From Lysinibacillus sp. 2017 (GTDB lineage Bacteria; Bacillota; Bacilli; Bacillales_A; Planococcaceae): a stretch of DNA of 64,000 nt. The notes below the pieces were generated by a model. That model was given only the letters and a program-made list of their open reading frames with translations, searched no databases and was not told the origin of the DNA. The position numbers were made by a program, and so were the translations under genes. This document shows positions 28,454 through 36,852 of the stretch, in pieces. How positions within the stretch are numbered: position 1 is the first letter of the stretch; each line of letters starts with the position of its first letter. The stretch spans positions 916,001 through 980,000 of the forward strand of contig NZ_CP029002.1 in the NCBI RefSeq assembly GCF_003073375.1. Reading direction: 5' to 3'.

Positions 28454-30100
28454 ATGAAGTCTTTAGACGGAATAAAATTTGCCGAAATGGTTCAAATGGG
28501 TGCACATCACCTATACCAAAATGCAAGTTATGTAGATTCACTAAATGTATTCCCTGTACCAGATGGGGATACAGGTACAAATATGAATTTATCAATGACA
28601 TCTGGTGCAAATGAAACAGAAGCAAACGTAAGTGCACATATTGGTAAAACAGCACAGAGTTTATCAAAAGGATTACTTATGGGAGCTCGTGGGAACTCAG
28701 GCGTTATTTTATCGCAGTTATTCCGTGGTTTCGGAAAAGCGATTGAAAAAGACGCAGAGATTAATGCGTTGAGTTTTGCTAATGCATTCCAAGCGGGTGT
28801 TGACACAGCGTATAAAGCCGTTATGAAGCCAGTGGAAGGTACAATTTTAACGGTTGCACGTGAAGCGGCAGCAAAAGGTGTTGAAGTGGCTGAAAAGGAA
28901 GACGATTTAATCGTTGTTATGGAGGCATTTATCACTGAAGCACAAGCATCATTAAATCGCACACCTGATTTACTACCAGTACTGAAAGAAGTAGGTGTAG
29001 TCGATAGTGGTGGTCAAGGATTATTATTCGTATACGAAGGATTCCTTGCTTCTATGAAAGGTGAACCACTTCCAGAAAGAAATGAATCATCATTAGATGA
29101 CTTAATTAATGCTGAGCACCACCGTGTTCAAGATTTCATGGATACATCGGATATCGTATTCGGTTATTGTACAGAAATCATGGTACGCTTCGAAGAGGAC
29201 AAAGCGCCTTTTGATGAGGAGCAATTCCGCCAAGAGTTAAATCCAATGGGTGACTCTTTACTTGTTATTTCGGATGATGAAATTGCGAAAGTACATGTTC
29301 ACTCGGAAACTCCAGGTGCAGTACTTGCGGCAGGTCAAAAATATGGTAGCCTAATTAAAATTAAAGTAGATAACATGCGTGAGCAACACTCTGCTATTGT
29401 AAATGAAGTACCACAAGCACCTAAAAAACCGGTACAAGCAAAAGTACCTTATGCGATTGTTACAATTGCAATGGGTGAAGGTGTAGCAAACTTATTACGC
29501 TCTATCGGTGCATCTTATGTCATCGAAGGCGGTCAAACGATGAATCCTTCTACTGAAGATATCGTAAAAGCTGTTCGAGAAATTGGTGCAGAACGCGTAT
29601 TAATTTTACCGAACAACAAAAATATCATTATGGCTGCAGAACAAGCAGTTGAACTTTTAGATATTGAAGCTGCAGTAGTTCCAACGAAAACAATTCCTCA
29701 GGGGATGGCAGCGATTTTGGCTTTCAATACTGAAGAATCAGTTGAAAATAATAAAAATAACATGACAGAAGGATTCTCTCATGTGAAGACTGGTCAAGTG
29801 ACATTTGCAGTACGTGATACTTCAATTGATGGCGTAGAAATTCATAAAGATGACTACATGGCATTAGCTGAAGGTAAAATCATTTTATCAACTCCTGAAA
29901 TGATGGATGCAGCAAAACAAGTACTTGATGGTTTAATGGACGAGGATTCTGAAATTGTAACAATAATATACGGCGAAGATGCTAAAGCAACACAAGCAGA
30001 CGAATTACAAAGCTTTATTGAAGAAAACTATCCAGATGTAGAAGTGGAGATTGTTGAAGGAAAACAATCATTATATCCATTTATTCTTTCTGTTGAGTAA
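28454..30100 (+). CDS. fakA: Fatty acid kinase ATP-binding subunit FakA (DAK2/YloV family)
   Basis: FakA phosphorylates fatty acids presented by a FakB carrier protein, making acyl-phosphate for PlsY/PlsX-based phospholipid synthesis. The 548-residue protein has the N-terminal DAK2-like ATP domain with VPDGDTGTNMNLSM and GARGNSGVILSQL, then the middle and C-terminal FakB-binding parts. No FakB gene is in this window. I chose ATG at 28454 (MKSLDGIKFAEM) eleven bases from AGAGGAGG; the ATG at 28445 is too close to it. The plsX gene, which feeds the same acyl-phosphate pool, lies 8 kb downstream. Confidence 0.9.
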   Translation: MKSLDGIKFAEMVQMGAHHLYQNASYVDSLNVFPVPDGDTGTNMNLSMTSGANETEANVSAHIGKTAQSLSKGLLMGARGNSGVILSQLFRGFGKAIEKDAEINALSFANAFQAGVDTAYKAVMKPVEGTILTVAREAAAKGVEVAEKEDDLIVVMEAFITEAQASLNRTPDLLPVLKEVGVVDSGGQGLLFVYEGFLASMKGEPLPERNESSLDDLINAEHHRVQDFMDTSDIVFGYCTEIMVRFEEDKAPFDEEQFRQELNPMGDSLLVISDDEIAKVHVHSETPGAVLAAGQKYGSLIKIKVDNMREQHSAIVNEVPQAPKKPVQAKVPYAIVTIAMGEGVANLLRSIGASYVIEGGQTMNPSTEDIVKAVREIGAERVLILPNNKNIIMAAEQAVELLDIEAAVVPTKTIPQGMAAILAFNTEESVENNKNNMTEGFSHVKTGQVTFAVRDTSIDGVEIHKDDYMALAEGKIILSTPEMMDAAKQVLDGLMDEDSEIVTIIYGEDAKATQADELQSFIEENYPDVEVEIVEGKQSLYPFILSVE

Positions 30101-30109
30101 TATTTGACG

Positions 30110-30150
30110 AAAGCGGCGCGTACTGTATGTGAGTGCGCGCTGTTTTCTTT
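30110..30150 (+). terminator. Terminator after fakA
   Basis: AAAGCGGCGCG pairs over 11 bases (two G-T) with CGCGCTGTTTT and runs into TCTTT. Confidence 0.75.
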
Positions 30151-30187
30151 GTTTAGGTGAATTATTCCGTAATGTTTTAAAAATTAT

Positions 30188-30219
30188 CGACTCTCATTTT
30201 TTAGTGAGAGTCGTATTTT
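30188..30219. terminator. Second hairpin between fakA and sdaAB
   Basis: CGACTCTCA pairs perfectly with TGAGAGTCG around an AT loop and is followed by TATTTTA. The tail is weak for a terminator, so it may be a back-up terminator or a processing hairpin. Confidence 0.5.
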
Positions 30220-30249
30220 AGTTTATTAAACATGTATGTGCCAAGAAAT

Positions 30250-30278
30250 TTGTTTATTATCGTGTAAATAGGTACACT
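30250..30278 (+). promoter_or_regulatory. Promoter of sdaAB-sdaAA with an overlapping dyad
   Basis: TTGTTT at 30250-30255, 17-base spacer, TACACT at 30273-30278. The dyad GTGTA-N6-TACAC (30262-30277) covers the -10, a position from which a bound repressor could block transcription. Confidence 0.5.
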
Positions 30279-30317
30279 GTAAGTAAAAATATGTACAAAA
30301 GTAAGGGAGGAAACGTC

Positions 30318-30980
30318 ATGAAATTTACATCTGTGTTTGATATTATCGGTCCTGTGATGATTGGTCCATCCTCCTCGCATACAGCAGGAGCAGCCCGAAT
30401 CGGTCGTGTTGCACGCGATTTATTTGGACGTCAACCGAAATGGGTAAAAATTCATTTATACGGTTCATTTGCGGAAACTTATCGTGGACATGGAACAGAT
30501 GTCGCGATTGTTGGTGGATTACTAGATTATGATACAGACGATGAACGGATTAAAACGTCATTTGCAGAAGCTGAAAAAGCAGGTTTACAATTTGAATTTA
30601 TTCCAGAAACGGCGAATCGTGCGCACCCTAATACAGCGCGCCTCGTTATGGGTGATGATGAAAGTGAAATGAGTGTTGAAGGCATTTCAATCGGTGGCGG
30701 TAAAATTGAAATTAGTGAAGTAAATGGCTTTAAATTACGTTTAACAGGGGGGATGCCTGCAATTCTAGTAGTGCATGATGACCGTGCAGGCTGTATTGCC
30801 AATGTTGCAAACTGTTTAGCAATGCATAAGGTCAATATTGGTCATATGGAAGTATCGCGTATCGAGCGCGGTTTAACAGCATTAATGGTTATTGAGATTG
30901 ATCAAAACATTGACGAGCGTATTTTATCTCAAATTTCATACATCCCACATATCACAAAAGTTTCAAAAATTAATAACTAA
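30318..30980 (+). CDS. sdaAB: L-serine dehydratase, beta subunit
   Basis: One subunit of the iron-sulfur L-serine deaminase that converts serine to pyruvate and ammonia. The 220-residue protein begins KFTSVFDIIGPVMIGPSSSH, the conserved beta-domain segment, and ends with an ACT domain (about 148-220), probably serine-binding. The ATG at 30318 follows AAGGGAGG. A longer frame starting at 30291 overlaps the ribosome-binding site. It pairs with sdaAA 12 bases downstream. Confidence 0.93.
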   Translation: MKFTSVFDIIGPVMIGPSSSHTAGAARIGRVARDLFGRQPKWVKIHLYGSFAETYRGHGTDVAIVGGLLDYDTDDERIKTSFAEAEKAGLQFEFIPETANRAHPNTARLVMGDDESEMSVEGISIGGGKIEISEVNGFKLRLTGGMPAILVVHDDRAGCIANVANCLAMHKVNIGHMEVSRIERGLTALMVIEIDQNIDERILSQISYIPHITKVSKINN

Positions 30981-30992
30981 GGGGTGCTCAAT

Positions 30993-31913
30993 ATGGATGT
31001 ATTATTTCGAAATGTTCGAGAATTAGTCGAACGAGCGGAAAACGAAGGAAAGCTTATTTCAGAATTAATGATTGAACAAGAAATGATTATCAGTGGTCGC
31101 AGTCGAGAGGAAATATTTACTCAAATGGACCGTAACTTAAGGGTCATGGAAGAGGCAGTGGAACGTGGTTTAAAAGGTGTTCAATCGGTTACAGGTTTAA
31201 CTGGTGGTGATGCTGTATTAATTCAAAATTATATTGCAACCGGAAAATCATTAGCGGGTGATTTATTGCTTGATGCGGTCAGTAAGGCGGTAGCAACGAA
31301 TGAAGTGAATGCGGCAATGGGAACAATTTGTGCCACACCAACAGCCGGTTCAGCAGGCGTTGTACCAGGTACGCTTTTTGCCGTACAAAATAAATTAAAC
31401 CCAACGCGTGAACAAATGATCCGTTATTTATTTACGTCTGGAGCATTTGGATTTATCGTAGCAAATAATGCGTCAATTTCCGGTGCTGAAGGTGGATGCC
31501 AAGCGGAAGTTGGAAGTGCCTCTGCGATGGCAGCTGCAGCAATTGTAGAAATGGCGGGCGGAACCGCACAGCAAAGTTCAGAAGCATTTGCAATTACTCT
31601 AAAAAATGTGCTTGGCTTAGTTTGTGACCCAGTAGCAGGCTTGGTTGAAGTACCTTGTGTTAAGCGTAATGCTATGGGGGCTTCCAATTCAATTGTAGCA
31701 GCTGATATGGCGTTAGCTGGTGTGACAAGTCGTATCCCGTGTGATGAAGTCATCGGCGCAATGTATCGAATTGGGCAATCAATGAGTACAAACTTAAAGG
31801 AAACTGCACGTGGTGGATTAGCTGCAACACCAACAGGTAAGGCTATTACACACGCAATCTTTGAAGGTGGCGACCTAAAAAGTCTTTTAAAATCACGAGT
31901 GAGTAGTAATTAA
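30993..31913 (+). CDS. sdaAA: L-serine dehydratase, alpha subunit
   Basis: The catalytic 4Fe-4S subunit of the serine deaminase, 306 residues. The cluster cysteines are visible in ICATPTAGSAG, EGGCQAEVG and VCDPVAGLVEVPC. Start at ATG 30993 after AAGGGGTG. Same pairing as the B. subtilis sdaAB-sdaAA operon. In that genome recG follows closely; here the repeat array intervenes. Confidence 0.94.
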   Translation: MDVLFRNVRELVERAENEGKLISELMIEQEMIISGRSREEIFTQMDRNLRVMEEAVERGLKGVQSVTGLTGGDAVLIQNYIATGKSLAGDLLLDAVSKAVATNEVNAAMGTICATPTAGSAGVVPGTLFAVQNKLNPTREQMIRYLFTSGAFGFIVANNASISGAEGGCQAEVGSASAMAAAAIVEMAGGTAQQSSEAFAITLKNVLGLVCDPVAGLVEVPCVKRNAMGASNSIVAADMALAGVTSRIPCDEVIGAMYRIGQSMSTNLKETARGGLAATPTGKAITHAIFEGGDLKSLLKSRVSSN

Positions 31914-31921
31914 CTAAAGTA

Positions 31922-31957
31922 AGAACGCTTAAAGTAACATTTAAGTGTTCTTTTTTG
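31922..31957 (+). terminator. Terminator after sdaAA
   Basis: AGAACGCTTAAA pairs with TTTAAGTGTTCT (one G-T) around GTAACA, then TTTTTG. It lies eight bases after the sdaAA stop, so the repeats beyond it are outside this transcription unit. Confidence 0.85.
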
Positions 31958-31960
31958 TTT

Positions 31961-32209
31961 TAAAGAGATTGTCAGAGCTAGTCATTTTCTAATAGAGATG
32001 TTATGAAAGTGTATCGTATTTTGGCAGGCTGGGCGCCCAGAGTCGCAAAGATATGTTGCACATATCTGTACGACTCTTCTTTGCGCCTTGTGCTAGGCCT
32101 GCCAAATCAAAGTGTAATCCATTCTACTCTTGCATGTATTCGGGTGCGGCGCTATTGACGAGCAAAGGCGCCGTTTACTTTTAAAGCGCGTCCGTTGAAT
32201 TTTGTGGGT
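31961..32209 (+). repeat. Stem-loop repeat, type A, copy 1 (249 bp)
   Basis: First of two head-to-tail 249-bp units. The core at 32023-32103 is closed by GGCAGGC/GCCTGCC. Inside it AGAGTCG/CGACTCT encloses a second stem AGATATGT/ACATATCT with loop TGC. About 45 bases further on, CGGCGC/GCGCCG (32147-32173) followed by TTTACTTTT resembles an intrinsic terminator in the + direction. No coding frame is evident. Confidence 0.85.
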
Positions 32210-32458
32210 TAAAGGGATTGTCAGAGCTAGTCATCTTCTAATAAGTATTCTATTAAGGTGTATCGTGATATGGCAGGCTGGGCGCCCAGAGTCGCAAAGA
32301 TATGTTGCACATATCTGTACGACTCTTCTTTGCGCCTTGTGCTAGGCCTGCCAAATCAAAGTGTAATCCATTATGCCTTTGCATGAATTCGGGGGCGGCG
32401 CTGTTGGCGAGCAAAGGCGCCGTTTTTCTATGAAGTGAATCCGTTAAACTTTGTGGGT
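32210..32458 (+). repeat. Stem-loop repeat, type A, copy 2 (249 bp)
   Basis: Same layout as copy 1; core at 32272-32352. From the GGCAGG to TCCATT after the core the two copies are identical over roughly 100 bases, while the flanks differ, so the core region is recent or homogenised. The GC hairpin at 32396-32422 is followed by TTTTTC, a good terminator on the + strand. A 23-base start of a third unit (32459-32481) follows. Confidence 0.85.
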
Positions 32459-32603
32459 TGAAGGGATTGTCACAGATTCTCTTTTTATAAAGGAATGAAT
32501 GTATAGATAGGGTTCAATAGTTGTTAATGTCTTTAGTATTTAGATGTTAAATAAATACATTGTGATTTCCCCTACTTTATAAAAAGGGTTCACCCTATTA
32601 GAA

Positions 32604-32841
32604 GACTGGCGCCTACCACTGTAAGCGCCAGAACGTGAATATAAGTAAAAGGAAAATGGGTACACCTTATATTGGCAGGTCTTTCACGAAGCACAAAGAC
32701 GAGTCGTACAGACATGTGCAACATGACTGTGCGGCTTGCGTGCGAAGAACCTGCCAAATGACTATGCCCGAATAACCACTTTAATAAAAGGCAGATCCAC
32801 TGAACTGTATCTTTCATAAGGAAGATTCGATAAATTTAGAA
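32604..32841 (-). repeat. Stem-loop repeat, type B, copy 1 (238 bp)
   Basis: First of five units in the opposite orientation to type A. On the minus strand: core closed by GGCAGGT/ACCTGCC (32674-32755), a spacer, then GC hairpin CTGGCGC/GCGCCAG (32606-32631), whose T-run is degenerate in this copy. The core is the reverse-complement relative of type A, sharing GGCAGG, the CATGTTGCACATG inner loop and CTGTACGACTC. Confidence 0.85.
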
Positions 32842-33133
32842 GACTGGCGCCTACCACTGTAAGCGCCAGCACGTGAATACAAGTAAAGGGAAAATGGATA
32901 CACGAAGTATTGGCAGGTCTTTAAACTCCTTCTATATAGTTTATTAAATTGTGACTGTCGCTTCGCTTTCGTCACAAAGATAATGTCACAACAAACGGAT
33001 TGTGACATTATCTTGGCTGTGCGGCTTGCGTGCAAAGAACCTGCCAAATGATTATGCCCGAATAACCACTTTAATAAAAGGCGGATCCACTTGAACTTAT
33101 CTTTCTCTTTATAAAAGATTCGCCTAATAAAAA
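32842..33133 (-). repeat. Stem-loop repeat, type B variant, copy 2 (292 bp)
   Basis: Flanks match the other type B units, but the core (32912-33045, 134 bp) has a different interior. The CATGT stem is replaced by two strong hairpins, TTGTGAC/GTCACAA and GATAATGTCACA/TGTGACATTATC. Only the closing stem and the GTGCGGCTTGCG edge are retained. Confidence 0.85.
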
Positions 33134-33373
33134 GACTGGCGCCTACCACTGTAAGCGCCAGCACGTGAATACAAGTAAAGGGAAAATGGATACACCTTAT
33201 ATTGGCAGGTCTTTCACGAAGCACAAAGACGAGTCGTACAGACATGTGCAACATGACTGTGCGGCTTGCGTGCGAAGAACCTGCCAAATGACTATGCCCG
33301 AATAACCACTTTAATAAAAGGCGGATCCACTTGAACTTATCTTTCTCTTTATAAAAGATTCGCCTAATAAAAA
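33134..33373 (-). repeat. Stem-loop repeat, type B, copy 3 (240 bp)
   Basis: Core 33204-33285 with closing stem GGCAGGT/ACCTGCC; nearly identical to copy 4. On the minus strand the GC hairpin is followed by TCTTTTTATT, a good terminator tail. Confidence 0.85.
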
Positions 33374-33613
33374 GACTGGCGCCTACCACTGTAAGCGCCA
33401 GCACGTGAATACAAGTAAAGGGAAAATGGATACACCTTATATTGGCAGGTCTTTCACGAAGCACAAAGGCGAGTCGTACAGACATGTGCAACATGACTGT
33501 GCGGCTTGCGTGCGAAGAACCTGCCAAATGACTATGCCCGAATAACCACTTTAATAAAAGGAGGATCCACTTGAACTTATCTTTCTCTTTATAAAAGATT
33601 CGCCTAATAAAAA
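33374..33613 (-). repeat. Stem-loop repeat, type B, copy 4 (240 bp)
   Basis: Core 33444-33525. It differs from copy 3 by only a couple of bases (for example AAAGGC for AAAGAC), so the pair arose by a recent tandem duplication. Confidence 0.85.
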
Positions 33614-33850
33614 GACTGGCGCCTACCACTGTAAGCGCCAGCACGTGAATACAAGCAAAAGGAAAATGGATACACCAAGTATTGGCGGGTCTTTCAACTC
33701 CTTTTATATAGTCTGTTAAATTGTGACTGTCGCTTCGCTTTCGTCACAAAGATAATGTCACAACAAACGGATTGTGACATTATCTTGGCTGTGCGGCTTG
33801 CGTGCGAAGAACCCACCAAATGACTACACCCGAATTACCACTTTATTAGA
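33614..33850 (-). repeat. Stem-loop repeat, type B variant, copy 5
   Basis: Core 33684-33817, 134 bp, carrying the same alternative two-hairpin interior as copy 2. The closing stem has changed to GGCGGGT/ACCCACC: one A-T pair has become G-C by changes on both sides, and another position is C/A on the + strand but a U-G wobble on the minus strand. The right edge fades into non-repeated sequence near 33850. Confidence 0.8.
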
Positions 33851-33935
33851 AGATCGATACACATTGACATACTCCCTACAAAACGCGACTTTATTATAAA
33901 ATCACCTCAAAAACAAGAACGTATGCACCCATTTG

Positions 33936-33944
33936 TGCTATGCT
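33936..33944 (+). promoter_or_regulatory. Extended -10 promoter of recG
   Basis: TGCTATGCT fits the extended -10 form, 36 bases before the recG start, without a good -35. It lies outside the last repeat, so recG has its own promoter. Confidence 0.45.
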
Positions 33945-33980
33945 AAAGAAATATACTATATAAAAAGGAGATGTCGGAGT

Positions 33981-36020
33981 TTGATACATGAACCCGTGTC
34001 GAATTTAAAAGGCATTGGCAAGGAAACTGCTGAAAATTTAGCAAAGCTTGGCATTGAAACAGTACATGATTTAGTGTGGACATTTCCATATCGTCATGAA
34101 GATTTTCGTTTAAAAGATCTAACAGAAACACCCCATAATGAACGTGTCACGATTGAGGCACGAGTAGAAAGTGAACCGACTGCTCTGTTTTTGGGGAAAA
34201 ATAAATCACGTTTACAATTTACAGCGCTTGCAGGACGCCATCTAATCAAAATTGTCTTTTTCAATCAAAATTATTTACGTCAAAAAATTGCACCAGGTAT
34301 GGTCATTACAGTTACCGGTAAATGGGATCGTGGACGACAAGTAATTGTGGGTTCTTCGGTAACATTTGGTCCGAAAACAGAACAAGTAGATTTTGAACCT
34401 GTTTATAGTTTAAAAGGTAATATTCAGCAAAAACGCTTTCGAAAATATATGCGCCAAGCACTGGATACGATTAAGGAAGAAATTCCCGAATCATTGCCAC
34501 AACAACTACTTGCGAATTATCAACTAGTAAGCATTCAAGAAGGATTAGAAGGTGTGCATTTCCCGACAGATGCAGAACATGCAAAGCAAGCACGTAGACG
34601 ATTTGTTTACGAAGAATTACTCGAATTTCAGTTGCGAATCCAAGCGCTTCGTAAAATGAATAAAGAAAATGAAAAAGGTATAACGATTCGCTATGATTTA
34701 TCAAAATTAAAGGAATTTATCGCCACATTACCGTATGAATTAACGGGTGCACAAAAACGTGTCGTCAACGAAATTTGTAAAGACCTATTACTTCCTCAAC
34801 GGATGAATCGTCTCCTACAAGGGGATGTAGGATCAGGGAAAACAGTTGTTGCAGCAATTGGACTTTATGCAGCGGTAACAGCAGGCTACCAAGGGGCATT
34901 AATGGCACCAACTGAAATTTTAGCAGAGCAGCACGCTGAAAATTTACATGGCTGGTTTGATCAAATGGGCATCAAGGTGGCTTTGCTTTCGGGTTCTACA
35001 AAAGCGAAGGCACGCCGAGAGCTATTAGAACAATTAGCTGCAGGTGAGATTGATATTTTAATTGGTACACATGCCCTTATTCAGCCGGATGTTGTATTTC
35101 ATAAATTGGGCTTTGTCATAACTGATGAGCAGCATCGCTTTGGTGTTGAACAAAGACGTGTATTACGTGAAAAAGGTGAAAATCCAGATGTTCTCTTTAT
35201 GACAGCGACACCGATTCCGCGTACATTAGCAATTACGGCATTTGGTGAAATGGATGTATCGATTATTGATGAGCTACCAGCCGGGCGAAAAGAAATTGAA
35301 ACCCATTGGTTGAAAAAAGAACAGTTAAATAGTGTCTTGATGCGTATGACACAAGAATTAGAGGCTGGGCGCCAAGCGTATGTCATCACACCACTAATCG
35401 AAGAATCCGATAAACTGGATGTACAAAATGCAGTAGAAGCGTACGAGCAATTAAAAGCGTATTTTGGTAATCGATTTGAGGTCGGTTTAATGCATGGTAA
35501 ATTGCACCCTGACGAAAAAGATGCAGTCATGCGTGCTTTTAGTGAGGGATCTATTCATGTGCTCGTTTCAACAACAGTAGTCGAAGTAGGTGTAAACGTA
35601 CCTAATGCAACATTCATGACAATATACGATGCAGAGCGTTTTGGATTAGCGCAGCTTCACCAATTACGCGGACGCGTTGGACGTGGGGAGCATCAATCGT
35701 ATTGCGTGCTCATTGCCGATCCAAAAACGGATGAAGGAAAAGAAAGAATGACGTCGATGACAGAGACGAATGACGGATTCCAATTAGCCGAGAAAGATTT
35801 AGAACTACGTGGTTCAGGCGATTTCTTTGGAAAACGTCAAAGTGGTTTGCCAGAATTCAAACTAGCGGACTTAGTTCATGATTACCGTGCCCTTGAAACA
35901 GCACGACAAGATGCTGCGAAAATGTTATATGATGAGGATTTTTGGCAGTTACCAGAATATGAAGTTCTGCGACAAAAATTAGTATCATCTGGTGTTCTTG
36001 AAGGAGAACGAATCGATTAA
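33981..36020 (+). CDS. recG: ATP-dependent DNA helicase RecG
   Basis: A branch-migrating helicase that reverses stalled forks and processes recombination intermediates. The 679-residue protein has an N-terminal wedge (OB-fold) domain for junction binding and a helix-hairpin-like start (NLKGIGKETAENL). Helicase motifs are GDVGSGKTV near 281, DEQHRFG, TATPIPRTLA and QLRGRVGRGEHQSYC. I chose the TTG at 33981, ten bases from AAAAAGGAG; the frame is open upstream to 33933 but that part overlaps the promoter. Confidence 0.94.
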   Translation: MIHEPVSNLKGIGKETAENLAKLGIETVHDLVWTFPYRHEDFRLKDLTETPHNERVTIEARVESEPTALFLGKNKSRLQFTALAGRHLIKIVFFNQNYLRQKIAPGMVITVTGKWDRGRQVIVGSSVTFGPKTEQVDFEPVYSLKGNIQQKRFRKYMRQALDTIKEEIPESLPQQLLANYQLVSIQEGLEGVHFPTDAEHAKQARRRFVYEELLEFQLRIQALRKMNKENEKGITIRYDLSKLKEFIATLPYELTGAQKRVVNEICKDLLLPQRMNRLLQGDVGSGKTVVAAIGLYAAVTAGYQGALMAPTEILAEQHAENLHGWFDQMGIKVALLSGSTKAKARRELLEQLAAGEIDILIGTHALIQPDVVFHKLGFVITDEQHRFGVEQRRVLREKGENPDVLFMTATPIPRTLAITAFGEMDVSIIDELPAGRKEIETHWLKKEQLNSVLMRMTQELEAGRQAYVITPLIEESDKLDVQNAVEAYEQLKAYFGNRFEVGLMHGKLHPDEKDAVMRAFSEGSIHVLVSTTVVEVGVNVPNATFMTIYDAERFGLAQLHQLRGRVGRGEHQSYCVLIADPKTDEGKERMTSMTETNDGFQLAEKDLELRGSGDFFGKRQSGLPEFKLADLVHDYRALETARQDAAKMLYDEDFWQLPEYEVLRQKLVSSGVLEGERID

Positions 36021-36173
36021 TAGATTTATTTTGTTTGAAAATGTGAGAAAATAATTTGTTTTAAAGTAACGATAGATTTACAGCAAACCTTTTGGAGCAA
36101 ATGCTATGGACAAGTAACGGATATATTTGGCGTATTATGGCAATTAAGTCACGAGGAATAGGATGATTTTCAA

Positions 36174-36208
36174 GGACGTAGCAAAAAATTGTTGCGTTCT
36201 TTTTTTTA
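36174..36208 (+). terminator. Terminator after recG
   Basis: GGACGTAGCAA pairs with TTGTTGCGTTC (three G-T pairs) around AAAA, followed by eight T residues. Confidence 0.75.
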
Positions 36209-36218
36209 TCCATGTATA

Positions 36219-36247
36219 TTGGTATTAGTACCAAGTGCTAATACTAA
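36219..36247 (+). promoter_or_regulatory. fapR promoter with FapR operator
   Basis: TTGGTA (36219-36224), exactly 17 bases, TACTAA (36242-36247). The spacer is filled by TTAGTACCAAGTGCTAA (36225-36241), an imperfect dyad that closely resembles the 17-bp FapR box of Bacillus (TTAGTACC plus its inverted arm). FapR bound here would occlude RNA polymerase until released by malonyl-CoA or malonyl-ACP, giving autoregulation of fapR-plsX-fabD-fabG-acpP. Confidence 0.75.
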
Positions 36248-36282
36248 TCTTATATAAAATTAAAGGTAGGTAACAAATACGT

Positions 36283-36852
36283 ATGAAGCGTTCCAAAAAA
36301 GAGCGTCAGTCGTTGCTGACCGAAAAAATAATCGACAATCCTTTCGTTACAGATGAACAATTAGCAGCTGAATTTAATGTAAGTGTTCAAACGATTCGTC
36401 TGGATCGTATGGAACTCGCAATTCCGGAATTGCGTGAACGTATTAAAGATGTTGCTGCCAAAAAATATGACGAAGTAAAATCACTACCGCTCGATGAAGT
36501 GATTGGTGAAATTATTGATATTGAACTAGATCATCGTGCACTTTCTATTTTTGATGTGGGAACAGAACATGTTTTCCAACGTAATGGCATTGCGCGAGGA
36601 CATCATTTATTTGCTCAAGCAAACTCATTAGCGGTCGCAGTTATTGATGATGAGCTAGCGTTAACAGTGAAATCAAATGTAGCATTTGTAAAACCGGTGC
36701 GCGCAGGTGACCGAGTTGTAACAAAAGCAATCGTAAAAGGTAAGCTTCCTGAAAAAAATCGTACTCTTGTTGAAGTAACTTCAACAGTAGATAATGAACT
36801 TGTATTTAAAGGCGAATTTGAAATGTACCACACGAAAGGTGAAGAAGTATAA
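36283..36852 (+). CDS. fapR: Transcription factor FapR, regulator of fatty acid and phospholipid synthesis
   Basis: A global repressor of lipid synthesis that senses malonyl-CoA. The 189-residue protein has an N-terminal DeoR-like winged helix ([20 protein letters not shown], about 24-43), a linker, and a C-terminal hot-dog domain (about 75-185) that binds the ligand. First gene of the lipid operon, with its own operator just upstream; plsX starts on the next base after its stop. Confidence 0.94.
   Translation: MKRSKKERQSLLTEKIIDNPFVTDEQLAAEFNVSVQTIRLDRMELAIPELRERIKDVAAKKYDEVKSLPLDEVIGEIIDIELDHRALSIFDVGTEHVFQRNGIARGHHLFAQANSLAVAVIDDELALTVKSNVAFVKPVRAGDRVVTKAIVKGKLPEKNRTLVEVTSTVDNELVFKGEFEMYHTKGEEV

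Noticed and set aside
32590-33644. Two long minus-strand open frames (75 and 276 codons) with repeated peptide units of about 80 residues across the repeat array
   Set aside because: The repeat unit is 240 bp, a multiple of three, so any stop-free frame stays open through every copy. The frames run through palindromic stems, differ in frame at the 292-bp unit, lack convincing ribosome-binding sites and resemble no protein I know.
31961-33850. Repeat array considered as a CRISPR
   Set aside because: Units are about 240-290 bp of continuous homologous sequence without short repeats and unique spacers, and no cas gene is in the window.
31961-33850. Repeat array considered as insertion-sequence remnants
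   Set aside because: No transposase-like frame, no target duplication visible, and the ends of the array do not form a terminal inverted repeat pair flanking a gene.
33864-33900. TTGACA near 33864 as the -35 of a recG promoter
   Set aside because: The nearest TATAAA-like -10 lies 22-25 bases away, too far; the extended -10 at 33936 is a better candidate.
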